Assembly (NCBI RefSeq): GCF_025602895.1
Contig: NW_026516220.1
Span: 248,001 to 312,000, forward strand
Source of the DNA: Polychytrium aggregatum
Taxonomy: Eukaryota > Chytridiomycota > Chytridiomycetes > Polychytriales
Length of the DNA stretch: 64,000 nucleotides
Direction of reading: 5' to 3'
Part shown: positions 35,304 to 47,042 of the stretch, one piece after another
Layout of the letters: the number at the start of each line of letters is the position of its first letter
How positions within the stretch are numbered: position 1 is the stretch's first letter
Program-made: the position numbers and the translations under genes
Notes under the pieces: generated by a model
Seen by the model: only the letters and a program-made list of their open reading frames with translations
What the model was told of the DNA's origin: nothing
The model's database searches: none

Positions 35304-38242
35304 ATGGCGGCCTTCCTCGCCGGCGACTTTATCCAGCTGCCCGACGGCCAGCGCTCCCCCGCCGAGTATCTCGCCACCCTCGCCGAGTTCATCGCCCAGC
35401 ATTCATACCTGACCAGCTTCTACGGTCTGCATTTCATTACCCAGGACTACTGGCGCCGCTCGGCCTTTCCGCGCGAATGGGCTGTGCTTGCAGACGAGAG
35501 CTGGGAGAGCCTCGAGGCCGTCGCCTCGTCCGGACAGATCCAGGTGAGGCCGCGGCTTGCAAATCCTCCACCCTCGCATACAGAGTCAACAAGCCCGTTC
35601 GCCTTCCTCCCACGCGGACGACGGCTGGACGACGCTGGAATGCACGGGACGGCTCTCCGGGGCCATGTGGTCTGCCAGCGGACGGATCAGCCGGCTGCGA
35701 GTCGAGGTTTGGAGCACGCCGCGGCGAGACGACGGCCGGGCATGGGTATGGGCAAAGGGCAGGGATCGGCAAGCAAAGCTGAGCAGTCTCTGGACGCACT
35801 CATTCGGCAGGATCAATGGCCGGCCTCGCTCAAGACATTCATCCGGCAGGCGCACAGTATCGGACTGCCGCGAGATCCTGCCGCATGCCCGCTCTTTGGC
35901 GATGTGGAATGTCGGTATTTGTTGGAATCTCTCTGGGCCGCTGTTTGGCAGGGCACTGGATTTGTCAACCGCTTCTTTGGCCGCTCGATTCCGCTCGATT
36001 CCGGTTCGCATTCGCTGCTTGGCATTCGCTGCTTGGCATTCGCTGCTTGACATTCGCTGCTTGACATTCCTTTCTGTGTGTTGCCTTTTTTTTCTTGGCA
36101 GCCAAGGACTCGGAAGGAGACTTGGGATGGGTGACAGCGCTGTGGCGGGGGGGAGTGATCCCTCCTCTCCTTCGTGGCGAATCGCTTCACGACAGCATTT
36201 CTAACCCACAGCTCCCGGCACTCCAGTCCATGATCTGATTCCGGCAGTAGGTTCATCCAAGAGCCACCTGGCGCAGCCATCGGGTGCTCGGGTTTCAAAC
36301 GTCTTGGCCGAGTCTCGTCTGGGGCTCGGTGCCGAGTGGAGCGAGCATGGAATGGAGCGATGCACCAATGGATATGGCTCATGAAGTGGGGGCATGGCTT
36401 GCTAGTGGCAATCTCATGCGAAGCAAGCATGGGTGGTGGGCAGGAGCATCGAGGGGGCTCGGCCTCTATCGAACCAAGCCGGGGGAACGTGCTCGCTGCC
36501 GAGAAGCCTCACCGAATGGTGTCGACCCTGGGGCAGATCACCAACGGCATGAACCGCAAGAAGCTCGAGGAGGTCACTTCCCTGGCCGCCATCATCGCTC
36601 ACATCGCCAACACGAGCGGCTGCACCCACGTCCTCGATATCGGAGCCGGTCAGGGCTACTTGTCGTCGGCATTGGCATATCAGTACGGGCTCGACGTTGT
36701 GTGTCTGGACGGCTCAGGACTCCAGTTGCATGGCGGGCAGTCCCGCTCAGCACACATTGAGCGGCTGCTTGAGCATCACAAGATGCGCCAAGGTGGCCGG
36801 CTCAGGTTCGTGGAGATGGTTCTCAAGTTTGACAAAGTCGCGGGACAGCCAAGCGACGACGAGCCCCAGATCGTTCGGCAAATCCGTCAACTGATCCAAG
36901 ACAGCGAAAGTACATCTGGTGCGGCTGGACAGGAATCGCCCAGCGCCGAGAGCCGCTGGCTGATCTGCGGACTGCGTAAGTGCGGAGGTACAGCGGCCCA
37001 TACAGTGCCCTGCGCTGACCATCGCTGCGGTGGGTATTCTCTGCATGCAGCATCAGAGTGTTGGCAATGAATCTAAAGCCACCGACGCCCAGACACCTGC
37101 GGTGATTTGGCCCCCACGATGCTCAAGTCGATTGTCCCAGGCACATCCGATCGCAGCGGCATTCCTCAGGCCCGAGTCGTGGTCAATGTCGGGTGCTGCT
37201 ACCACGTCCTGACCGAAAGGGATGTTGCCAACTCGGCAACCGAGTTCCATGCGCGACACCAGACTGATGACGGCCTGGAGCAAGTGGCCTGTGGGTTCCC
37301 GATGAGTAAGGTTCTCAAGGACCAAGGGCTGAAGCTGGGGCTGGAAGCACGGATGGTTGCCTGGTAGGTCACAAATGCTGGGGTGGTGTGTGTTTGCATA
37401 CCAATGCTTTGTGCCGATTGTTTGACTGTTGCGTTTGAGTGCTCGGATGCTTGAATCACTGACCACTCGACCACTCGACCACTCGACCACTCGACCACTC
37501 GACCACTCGACCACTCGACCACTCGACCACTCGACCACTCGACCACTCGACCACTCGACCACTCGACCACTCGACCACTCGACCACTCGACCACTCGACC
37601 ACTCGACCACTCGACCACTCGACCACTCGACCACCGGGCTCCAGCCAAGCCGCGCGACGATGGGCACCCAACCCCAAGCAAACTCGGCAGAGCTTTCGGC
37701 GGCTGTTTTACCGAGCCGTCCTTCAAGCCATCCTGAACGACCACCGCGAACAACTGCCAGCCGCAAGACAGCCCGAGGAAAGCACTGGAAGCGATGCCCG
37801 ACCCCAAGACATCAGCAGCGACGACGTTCTCCAGCGGATGAGCGACTATGCCGTTCGCCGGTTACCGTCGGCGGCCTTCGAGTCGCCGCTCCAGTACATC
37901 AGCGCCGCCTTGGATCGACTCGGAGTTGCTCCGGACAGTCCGCTGCGTGATCCGGCCGTCACGACAGAGTACTTTGAGCGCCATGCTGCAGCGGAGAAGC
38001 AGATTGCCGTGGTGTGGACGCTGCGTGCGCTGATGGCCGATGCGATCGAGAGCCTGATCTTGGTTGATCGGTGGATGTACTTGGTGGAGCAAGCCAACGA
38101 GCGCCGAGCGGCGTTGGCAGCAAGTGTGGGACATGATTGCTGCAGCGGCAGCAGCGATGGCAGTGATCGCGAGCTTGGTCCCACATGTTGCGCTGGTACC
38201 GATCGCAGATGTTGTCAGCCAGTCCTCGCAACATGGCGCTAA
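35304..38242 (+). CDS. METTL25/RRNAD1-family methyltransferase
   Basis: SAM-dependent methyltransferase-like protein of the METTL25 family. Firm exons are 35304-35543, 37093-37363 and 37645-38242. A further exon near 35,786-35,890 (LIRQDQWPASLKTFIRQAHSIG) and one ending at 36975 are certain in content but not at their 5' edges. Family blocks are the N-terminal helix pair (DYWRRSAFPREWAVL), GMNRKKLEEV, the SAM-binding VLDIGAGQGYLSSALAYQYG, CGL joined to HTCGDLAPTML across a splice, VVVNVGCCYHVLTE, GFPMSK, ARMVAC joined to QAARRWAP, and a helical end with VWTLRALMADAIESLILVDRWMYL. Intron 5 (37364-37644) contains an 8-bp minisatellite, and another intron a 14-bp repeat. The family's RNA substrate is not established from sequence. 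Confidence 0.88.
36008..36070. repeat. 14-bp tandem repeat in a METTL25 intron
   Basis: Four copies of CATTCGCTGCTTGG or its GA-ending variant. Confidence 0.85.
37460..37634. repeat. 8-bp minisatellite (CCACTCGA)n in METTL25 intron
   Basis: About 22 perfect copies of an 8-base unit. It lies between donor 37364 and acceptor 37644, upstream of the exon that begins with the conserved AARRWA block. All frames remain open across it, giving false eight-residue peptide repeats on both strands. Confidence 0.95.
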
Positions 38243-38750
38243 TAGTCGTTGGCTTGTAGTCCGTTGAGCAACAAATGCGACGCCCTCTCATGTTCCACGG
38301 GGGGATATGCACAATATACGATCCCGATGCAAACGAGCCAACTGAGAATGTGTATCCAGGAACCAGAAAGAGGGGACAGATACCGACCGAACGCCTGGAG
38401 TGACTTGTTTCACAAACTCTATTTTCAACAGACAGAGACTGACCGACGGAGAGAAAGGAGATGGAAAGAACACCGAGGACAGAACAGAGACCAAAAAGAA
38501 AGGAGGAAGAAACACAGATGACCACGTTGCTAAGGCTGCGGATAACAACAAGTCGTCTATCGGGCACCGGTGGCAGGGGCGGCAGAGCAGAGTGTATCTA
38601 CAGGACAGAGTGGGCGAAGAGCAAGCCCTCTGTGAGAGCTGCGGGATTTGGATTTGGATTTGGAGCGGATGATCGCGTTCGAAGCAGACGACGCCGGGAC
38701 AAATCGGGCACTATTGGAGCTGTTGGGACACGAGCGAGCTACCGGGCTTG
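38243..38750. other. Convergent 3' flanks of METTL25 and the MATH/BTB-like gene
   Basis: No gene is supported. A GAGAGAAAGGAGATGG-type purine tract and a GGATTT triplet repeat near 38644-38664 are present. Confidence 0.5.
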
Positions 38751-40966
38751 CTAGATCATCAGCGGGCAGGACAGCTCGACGCCGAGGTCTCGGAGATCGC
38801 ACCAGTCCAGGGTGCTGAGATCCAAGTGCTCGAACTCGTCCTCAGGAACTTCGGGCACAGGCACCGGCCGCGACTTGATGTAGGCATCTAACTCGTCCGG
38901 GGGCAGGTCGGGCAGACATCCCTCACCAAAGGAGTGGAAGGCCATATGCATGAGTTCGTCGCTGAACCCCATGTGCAAAAAGTCATACAGCTCGTGGTCG
39001 GCGGCATTGGGCTGGTGCGTCGGCGCAATGCGAGCGGCCCGCGACCAGTCCAGAGGCTGGGCAGGCCAGCAGCCGGGGTGGGAGGGTCGAGATTCATGCA
39101 ATCTGGCAGATCCAGCATCGCGGCCGTGGACGTCGACACTGTCTCGGCTGTCGAGCGAATAGGTACAGCTTGGAGCGGTGGACGGCAGTGTCGCCGAGGC
39201 TATCGGGGACCTTGGCATCCAGGTCAAAGACAGCCTCGATCAGGTTGACAACGGCATCGTCGCAGTCGTTGTTGCAGGGCGTCCAGACGTCCGAGGCCAC
39301 GCGAGCCGACTTTGGCTTGGATGGCCTTGCCCTGGTGGCTGCAAGCGCGGTTGAGATCGGGGGTAGCGATAACTGGGGCACCTCAGTTACGGCTTCATCT
39401 GATTCTCGGGTCGACAGACCGAGCTCAAGCTCGATTCGATGGAGAAGCGCGGGTGTGCAATCTTTGTAGCTCTGTAGGGCCGCGAAGAGCTTGGCTGGGT
39501 CCGGGCCGCACTCGAGCAAGCCCTGGAGACGGCGCAGGCTGAGATGCAACAGATCGCTGCGATCGAGGTCGGCGGCAGTTTGAGCGACTTGGAGAGCAAC
39601 CCGCAGGCCATCTCCGTCGTAGTCGGGGCAATATGCACAAAGACTGGCAGCCATGGCTGTGACCAGGAACTCGCAGCCGAAATAGTCTGCGATGCGGATC
39701 AGGCGAAGTGGAAGCGATGTGTCGGAGTGGCCGAGATAGGCGTGCATGTGTTCGAGCTCGTTGAGGACGTCGGACTCGGCGGCAGACACAAAGTAGAAGA
39801 AAGCCAGCATGTCGTCGTCGCTGAAGCATGCAGGAACGACAACTGAGCCGCCTGCAGAAGGCGCCGAGCCGTAGCGAGGGGTGTGTGTTGAGACGGACGA
39901 GCCTAGAGCGGCAAAACAAGATGATAGGGAGGTGTGCAGATACTCGGGGAGACGATACAGCCGGAACTCTCCGTTGGCAAAAGGATGGTGCTTTTCAGCG
40001 CCGACATTGGCGTTGGAGTTGGCGCTGGCCTGGGCGACTCCGGAAGGCGATTGTGGGGGCGACAGCGTGGGAATATAGCTTGGGCTGGACCAAGCTGGGG
40101 TGACAGGTTGGAGACAGAGTTGGATCAGGATTGTGGCTTTGGGCGAGATTTCTTGCGAAGCTTGAGCAGTCAGATCGCCACACAATTTGATGTGGCTAAG
40201 ATCGCTCCATTCGCTCAGTTCGGAGAGGAAAAACTGGTCGCGGGGTCTGAAGCAGAAACAGGCCGCCGGGATATGGTATGGGAAAGAGCAGATGGGTTAG
40301 TGCCGTGCGCGACGGTCGATGGTTGGAGTGATGGGTATGGTGCGTGCGGTGGCGGAAGCAGTGGCAATGCGGCACGGTGATGGATGAATGGAGGCCGCTT
40401 TGCATTTACCTTGGCTGGATTCGGAATGTGCAAGATTCGTCGGGCCCAAAGACGGCCAGGGCAAAGGCCAGGGCATGGTCGAGTGTGGATGAGCACGAAT
40501 TGATGGGGTATAGACACTCGATCGAGACCTGGGGCTCGAGCCAGGGGTTGGCGGGATTGGGAGACAGATGGGCTCTCCAGGCTTGGTGGAAGGCATGGAA
40601 GATGGGCGAGGAGACTTTGTTGGTGCGATCGAAAGACTTGTAGTCAAACGTCCACCGGAAGGACCGGAAGTTGGCTCGGAGGTGGGCCTTTGGCAGAGGG
40701 TGCAGCTGCGAAAGTCGGGCCCACTCGAGACGCAGAGCGTCGACGGGATCGGCACGGACAAGCACGGAGCGCTGGTCGGGATCGCTGAGTTCGGAGACTG
40801 AGGGAGCGATGGAGCCAATGTCGGAGATGGCCGAGTCGGGGAGGGTGGTGACGGTGGACCGGCGCTGCAGGGATTTTTCGGGGAGAGCAAAGCCGGTGGA
40901 CGTCTCGATGTGCAGAGCAGTGGACGGGCTGGTGCCCGAGACCGAGACGACGGTGTGATCGGCCAT
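38751..40966 (-). CDS. MATH-domain / BTB-like protein
   Basis: Candidate substrate adaptor for a cullin-3 ubiquitin ligase, as for SPOP-like MATH-BTB proteins; this is inference from architecture. Exons in gene order are 40966-40410, 40246-39167 and 39102-38751; phases close to 662 residues. The first exon has a Ser/Thr/Pro N-terminus and a MATH-like region (WTFDYKSFDRTNKVSSPIFH, then HAFHQAWRAHLSP). The second contains a divergent BTB-like region (FYFVSAAESDVLNELEHM, then LRLIRIADYFGCEFLVTAM). The C-terminal exon is acidic and ends DLRDLGVELSCPLMI. The last intron would be only 64 nt with donor GTACCT, so that junction is the weakest point. A TATA-like element on the - strand (41163-41169) lies about 200 bases upstream of the start codon, which favours this start over the in-frame upstream ATG. 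Confidence 0.7.
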
Positions 40967-41162
40967 GACGGCGTGTGCGGGGGGTATAAGTGGCTGGGAC
41001 GAGGGAGCAGCAGAGGGGCTGGAGGTCAGCTTGGACAACTCGTCGATCGGAGCTGGTGGTGGTCTGGACGGCAGCGATGCTGGTGGGTGGTGGTCTGGAG
41101 GACAGCGATGGCGAGCGATGGCGAGCGACGAGCGAACGAGGCCAAGCTGCGTCGTCGAAGGA

Positions 41163-41169
41163 ATATATA
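41163..41169 (-). promoter_or_regulatory. TATA-like element before the MATH/BTB-like gene
   Basis: ATATATA in GC-rich DNA, about 200 bases upstream of the chosen minus-strand start codon. Confidence 0.45.
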
Positions 41170-41298
41170 GCAACGTGGGAGACAGACGGGCTCATGGACG
41201 ATCGGGGCTGGCCAATGTGTGCCGCGACACGGGGACACAGGCGCGCTGCGACGCGGCGGGGACGGCAACGGCGCTGTGTCGGGCTGTGGTGATGGCGA

Positions 41299-41420
41299 TG
41301 ATGTTGATGTTGATGTTGTAATTGGTGTTAGTGATGGTGCTAGTGATGGTGTTAGTGATGGTGCTGATATTGGTGTTGGTGATGGTGCTGATATTGGTGT
41401 TGGTGCTGATGGTATTGAGA
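41299..41420. repeat. Degenerate 6-base repeat (GATGTT / GGTGCT / GATATT)
   Basis: About 120 bases of imperfect 6-base units, similar in style to the tract at 13919-14040. Confidence 0.8.
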
Positions 41421-41870
41421 GACACGAATATCGATTCCAGGATCGACACTTGTGTCAGAGGCTCAAACGCCTGTCTCACTGGCTGGCTGGCTGGCGTCAT
41501 CCGCGCCCGTGTCTGGTGCGAGCGAGAGCCACGGCTGTCCCCGACGAGCGAGGCGTGTCGCCAGAACTGCAATGCGAGCACCACGGGAGCCACATGGGCG
41601 ATCAACTCTCGGGCATCATCAACGACCGTCAACGACACCAACTCCAACGACCATCAACGACACCATCACCAACATCAAACGCCAACATCAATCACCAGCG
41701 ACTACTCCCACGGATCGCCGTCCAAAAACAGCAGCCGCAACTCTTTCCCGTTTGCCCTTTGCAAGGCCGAGCAGGGTCGAACAGGACCAGGCAGGACAAG
41801 GCCAGACAAAGCACAACAAAGCAAGGCTGTCGACCAGAAAGAAAGCCACGAGGAGGTCTCATTGCCCGTT

Positions 41871-41933
41871 GCCTTGCTGTTGCCTTGCTGTTGCCTTGCC
41901 GTTGCCTTGACTGTTGTCCTGCTGTTCCCTTGA
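41871..41933. repeat. 11-bp tandem repeat (TTGCCTTGCTG)
   Basis: About five imperfect copies, including variants TTGCCTTGCCG and TTGCCTTGACTG. Confidence 0.75.
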
Positions 41934-42464
41934 CTGTCTTTCCTCTTCCAGCAGCTACACTTGCCCTTTCCCACAGTGCCATCAGTTGCACTCTCATCAA
42001 TTACACTTTCATCAGGCTTGCCCTTGCATCTTCTTTGCGCTCTCAGCCCGTCTCATCTCCAACCGTGAGCTTGTCCTCCCACTTGTCCTCCCGCTCTCCT
42101 CCCACTCTCCTCCCACGCGCTCCCTGTGCCCTCCTCAGCACCAGCCTCTGCCTTCTGCAGCAAGGCCGCCCCGCTGTTCTATTTGCGACACCGACACTCG
42201 AGCCGCCGGGGTCGCACGGCTCGTTGCATCGGGACACAGCCTTGTCTGTCGATCCAATCGGCTGCCGCCCTCAGGCCCGTCACCACCCGGCGTTGCCCGC
42301 CCCACATTGCTGTCGTCCCTCTCCTGTCTCCTCCCAAAGTGGCTCCAGGCTATATCTGCGCACCCCACCCGGCCCTAACCCTCTCCAAGCCCGGCTCCTC
42401 CTGCTCCCTCTTCGCCGTCCATCTGCAACGCAACGCAGCGCCCTCACCCGCCCCATCCGTGCAA

Positions 42465-44165
42465 ATGTCTGGCTGCGTGGACCTGCAGAACACCTACTAC
42501 TGCCCCGAGTTTGCCGGTAAGGAGGATGGAGTGGAATGGGATGGGATCAGCCGGCTCTGGATCGGCCCAAGGCCGCAGATGGTGGCAGGCAGCGGCAGGC
42601 AGCGGCATGCCCCCATGTCGGCAAACGTCCTGCATCCACCAGCCCCTCAGTCCCCTCCAGCCCCTCCAGTCCCTCCGTCACACACCTCCCCTCAATATGT
42701 CCTCTCGCTGATCGTCCGTCGCTTCCCTCTCATCGACAGGCAACTTTGTCCGTGCCAACTCGACGCAGGATGTTGACAACAACATCGCCCAGCTCATCGG
42801 CGGTTCCTGGCAGGGCTCCGTCCAGTCCCAGCTTTCGTGCCCCAACTTCAACGAGACCACCGTCCGCTACAGACTGGCCGTCGTCTGCGGTATCTACGCC
42901 GATGTGTACACCAACTCTGACCCCAACAGCGGTGTCAACTGCCCCGAGAACGCCCAGAAGTCTGCTGGCACCCGCCAGCTGTGCTCCTCGGCCCTGCAGG
43001 CATACATGAGCACACTCGCGGTCCAGTACAATACATGCGACCCCAACAACGGCGTCGATCTGCGAAACCAGGACTGGGGCACCCTGACCCATCTGCAGTC
43101 TGACCTGCCTGCCACCGACTCGGCCAACTGTGTCTCGACCATGGCGCTGGAGCGTGCTCTCGGTGCCGGATGCGGTAAGCGTTGCGCTCTCGTCTATGTC
43201 CAAGTGGCACCTATGCACCGGCGACATGCAATAGAACCGTTCACGCACATGGCGACATGTGTTGTCTGTCGCTGGTCCTAACAGCCTCCCCATTCTTTCC
43301 ATCTTCCCAGGCTTCCACACCTCCGACGCTTTCCATGCCTATTGTGCCTCCAATAGCACCGACTCGTGCTGCACCACCGACGCCGCCAATGCCACCTCCG
43401 CCACCTCTGCTCTGCCCTCGACGACCTCATCCATCTCCATCGTTCCTCGGATCAGCCCCGACGCTCCCACCACCCGCTCCGCCCCGGTCCCTGTGACCAC
43501 CCAGACCCCTGACTCGAGCAACAATGGGCCCAACATCCCGCTGATTGCCGGTGGAGCCGCTGGTGGACTGGTCCTGCTTGTCGCCCTCGTCTTGGGCTTT
43601 GTGCTCGTCCGTAGGAGAAAGGCCCGCCAGGTCGAGGAGCAGTACCCCCACAACCCCGACAACTCTGACGGCTACGGTGCCACCCAAACCTTCTACGGCG
43701 GCCCGGCTACCACCTACGGCGCTGCCACGACGTACGGCGGCGCCAGCTACTCGGGCCAGACCAACGCCGCCGTCTACAACTACATCCCCAACCTGTCGGA
43801 CGAGATTGCCATTGGTACGGATAGCTAATTGTGCTTGAGTGCATTGGATTGCGTCGCACGTGCGCCGTGGGGACTCGATGCGCCTGTCCAACGAGCCAGC
43901 TCATGGCCGACCCCCCCTCATTCTCTGACACTTTCTGCGTGGCTTTTTCGTTGGCGCTGCAGAATCTGGCGATGTCATTGTGATCAAGGAAACCTATGAC
44001 GATGGCTGGGCCTTTGGCTACAACACCCGAACAAAGAGCGAGGGCTGCTTCCCTCTGGCTTGCGTCGAGCCCAACACCGCTGGCGGTCCATCCGAAGGCG
44101 CTCCTCAAACCAAGCAGATCAAGCAGCGTGGGTCGTCGCTGTACACCCGCTACGTGCCCAAGTAG
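42465..44165 (+). CDS. Single-pass membrane protein with Cys-rich ectodomain and C-terminal SH3 domain, paralogue 2
   Basis: Paralogue of the gene at 17.7 kb, with the same four-exon structure and identical intron phases. Exons are 42465-42516, 42740-43174, 43311-43814 and 43963-44165, giving 397 residues. Shared blocks include PEFAGNF, SCPNFNETTVRYRLAVVCG, LAVQYNTCDPNNG and GFHTSDAFHAYCASNSTD. A Ser/Thr/Pro stalk leads to one hydrophobic helix followed by RRRKAR. The tail is Tyr/Gly-rich (GGPATTYGAATTYGGASY) before an SH3 domain split by the last intron (AVYNYIPNLSDEI, then DDGWAFGYN and GCFPLACV). There is no clear N-terminal signal peptide. A conserved C-terminal IKQRGSSLY, also seen as IKQRASSLY in paralogue 1, follows the SH3 and may be a peptide motif. 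Function is unknown. Confidence 0.87.
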
Positions 44166-45790
44166 ACCAGTCGGCGCGCAGCGATGATGGAACACATGCA
44201 TCCCTCCAATACCCTCACTCCTGCAGCACCCCCGGGCTCAATTCAAAAATCAGACAGGACACACCACTCCCACCCCCCAGCTCCGGCTTCAGCCTCGGCC
44301 TCAGCCTCAATCCCTTTCCCCCTGCCTCCTCCCTGGCATCTTCAACGACGTGAGACTTTGGATTGCTCAACAACACAACACACGCCTGCAACAAGCCCTC
44401 ACGAACTCCCCAGCCAGCTTTTCTCTGCATCTAAATTGTGCGTGGCTTCTCGTCCGGCTGCGCCGCGATGGGAAGCGACCCGACTTTCGTAATGATGGCT
44501 GCTGCGCGATGTTTGTTGTCCTATCTTCCCCTCTACTCTCCTGCTTTCTCCTGCTTTCTCTTTCGTCACCCCGCCACATCTTGCTTTGCTTTCTCTATCT
44601 CGATCTACCTGTCTTGCTCTCTTGCTCTTCTCTCTTGCCTTGCGCAGCTCCCCGGTAATTCGTTGTATGAGCCCGGGGCGCTGTGTTCTATGTTACTCTT
44701 GCCCTCTATGTTTCTATCGTTCCCCGCCTCCCCCCCTCCCTCCATCGTCCTTGACAGATGTGTACAGACCATTCTGCTAACAAACGGAAATCCCTGGAAC
44801 CCATCTCGTGCCGGGCGAGGCGTGGGAAGCACGGCCAGGCTGGGTGCGTGGTGGGATTTCGGTGGTTTCTGATTGCTGCGGCCAGATCACAACAAGCCAC
44901 ACAAGCCACACCAGCCACGTGCGTCGCCAGGATGCAGAGTGGGTTTTCTGGCTGCCGCTCGCTGCTTCCTCCGCTTGGGCTCGCAAGCGCCCTGTCTCCT
45001 GCACGATCCTTGCCTGTCCGAGATGCTTGCCTCGCTTCCTCGGTGTTCGGGGGAGTTGCGGAATCGCCTCGTCTTTGCCGGGCGGGCAGGGCCAGGAGAC
45101 GGCGCAACAGCGAACCAAAGAAATGGACCTTGTCAACGGAGCCGGAGGGAGTCCCCGTATTGGCAGAGACTCCAACCCATGCGGGCTTCTCGTCTAGAGG
45201 GACCAAAACATTCCATTCCATTCCATTCCATCGCTGCTCGAGGAGAGAGGGAGGAAGCAATACCGGGGCGCACAGAGGTTGCGTTCGTCTGCTACGGGCA
45301 AGCGACAGGGACATACAGCAGCAAAGTCCAAGTCCTGATGATCGGGGGTCGATTCTCCAGGGTCGGATCTGCGGTTATCCCATTCCTTCTCCCCTCCAGA
45401 GTGGGGTCTGCGGTTGTCCCATTCCTCCTTCTTCTCCTCTCGGGCAGAGCAGCAGTCACTAGTGTTTGCAACGAACAGAGATGGTCTTTGGAATTCTACA
45501 GACTTGCCTCCGACGAAACAAACCTGTGGCTGATCCCAATCTCTGCTGGACGATAGGGTCGTCTCTACTTCCGCAATACCTGCAATGTGTGCGATGGCGG
45601 CGGGGCTGTTGGGTCAAGCAATTTCCCTGCCACACTTGCAAGCCCAGCTCGATCGGCTGGCAAGTGATGCTTTTCCATCTGGCAAGTCCAAATTCTTGTC
45701 TTGACCGAATCAGCAAGCGCAACTCGCCAGCCAGCGACTATCCCAGCAGCTACAACTCGCCCCTCCTCCTCCGTTAACAACGCAGCAGCT
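44166..45790. other. Intergenic, about 1.6 kb, no recognised gene
   Basis: Nothing protein-like was found. There is a CATTC run near 45211-45231 and an imperfect duplication of a TCGGATCTGCGGTTATCCC-like segment near 45363 and 45402. Confidence 0.45.
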
Positions 45791-47000
45791 ATGCCGTTCT
45801 GCACCCGCTGCGGCGAAATCGTCCAGAATCCAAATGGACTTTGCACCGTATGCCAATCCAGATCTGCAGGTCTCTGTCGGTGCCGTTGCGAGCTTGGCAA
45901 GGCGAGAGGCAGAGATAGCATGGAAGAACGCCCTTGTCAACCGGGAGAGTGCAGCGAGGGGCAAATCGCAGTGGCATGGTACCAACCGATCCTCCCTCGT
46001 CTAAAACGGCTCGCAGTCGATGCCTCGGCCAGCGGCATGACATCCAAGGACAACAGAGGCGACATCTATGCCAACAGGTACCGTCCTCCACCCAGACTCG
46101 ACAGTGTCTCCACTGCAAAATGCGGCCTGACTTGTCTCTGCAAATACGGATCCAGTCAGTCAACTCATCGGGCATTGTTGCTGGGATTCCCACCCACCTG
46201 CTTCATATCGTGCAGCTATCTCTCCGGCGGCTTCAATGCTGGGGTGGAGCACGGCCTCGGTCGCATGCTTGGCATCGAGAATCCAGTCCAGCAGACCTGC
46301 ACCGACTGCAGCAAGACCCTGACCAAAGCCCAGGAGGTCTTCGTTGCTCCGACTGATGCCGGTGGGCAGGTCTACTGCGAAACATGCTATGCCGGCCATT
46401 TCAAGAAGGGCGATTGGTGAGGCCATCCTGCGGTGCCATCCCGTGGTACCATCCTGTGGTGCTGCTCCATTGCTTCATCCGATTGCTCCATCCGATTGTT
46501 TCATCCGATTGTTTCATGCATTATCGCCATGGCTTGGTTCGACTGCAGCCAGCCCTCCTTCCATAGCTGCCTGACACTCGCTCGGCATCTGCTGTTCTCA
46601 CGCCATTCCTCATCCCTTGCTCCTCCGTCTCCGTCTCCGCTGTGTGGATCTGCGGAACCACTTTTACCGCAGCGTCAAATGCAAGCAGCCGGTCCTGGGA
46701 CTTGGCCACCAATACGTCCAGCAAAACAACCAATACTGGCACCGCGAGTGCTTTGACGCCGGCACCGCCTGCCACGTTTGCTCCAAGGTGATCTTTGGGC
46801 AAGCCGTCATGGCCCTGTCGCACAATTATCACCCAGCCTGCTTCAAATGCGTCGGGTGCGGAAGTGCCTTTGCCGACGGCCGATTTGTCGACCGCAATGG
46901 CGAGCCGTGGTGCCGCCCCTGTGCAGAAAAAGCGACGCCGCAGGTTGCCCGAATCGCCCAGAAGGCCCCGGCTTCAAACGCCGCTGCGTCCAGCAGTACC

Positions 47001-47042
<42 letters not shown>

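Larger units (their letters stand above)
40967..42464. other. Divergent intergenic region, about 1.5 kb, with simple repeats
   Basis: No gene is supported. It holds a TATA element for the minus-strand gene (41163-41169), a GATGTT/GGTGCT repeat tract and a TTGCCTTGCTG repeat. It becomes CT-rich toward the start of SH3 membrane protein 2. Confidence 0.5.

Noticed and set aside
34490-35392. A 300-codon minus-strand frame over the start of NLR gene 2
   Set aside because: Only the piece from 35005 to 34880 is coding; the rest is promoter and intron read through in one open frame.
37460-37634. Regular repeats considered as a CRISPR array
   Set aside because: Units are contiguous 8-mers with no spacers, in a eukaryotic intron.
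37199-37950. Long frames encoding eight-residue repeats
   Set aside because: They are translations of the 8-bp minisatellite, which lies inside a METTL25 intron fixed by conserved exons on both sides.
42465-44165. Second SH3 membrane gene as a recent assembly duplicate of the first
   Set aside because: The proteins differ throughout and intron sequences are unrelated, so this is an old paralogue rather than a copy artefact.
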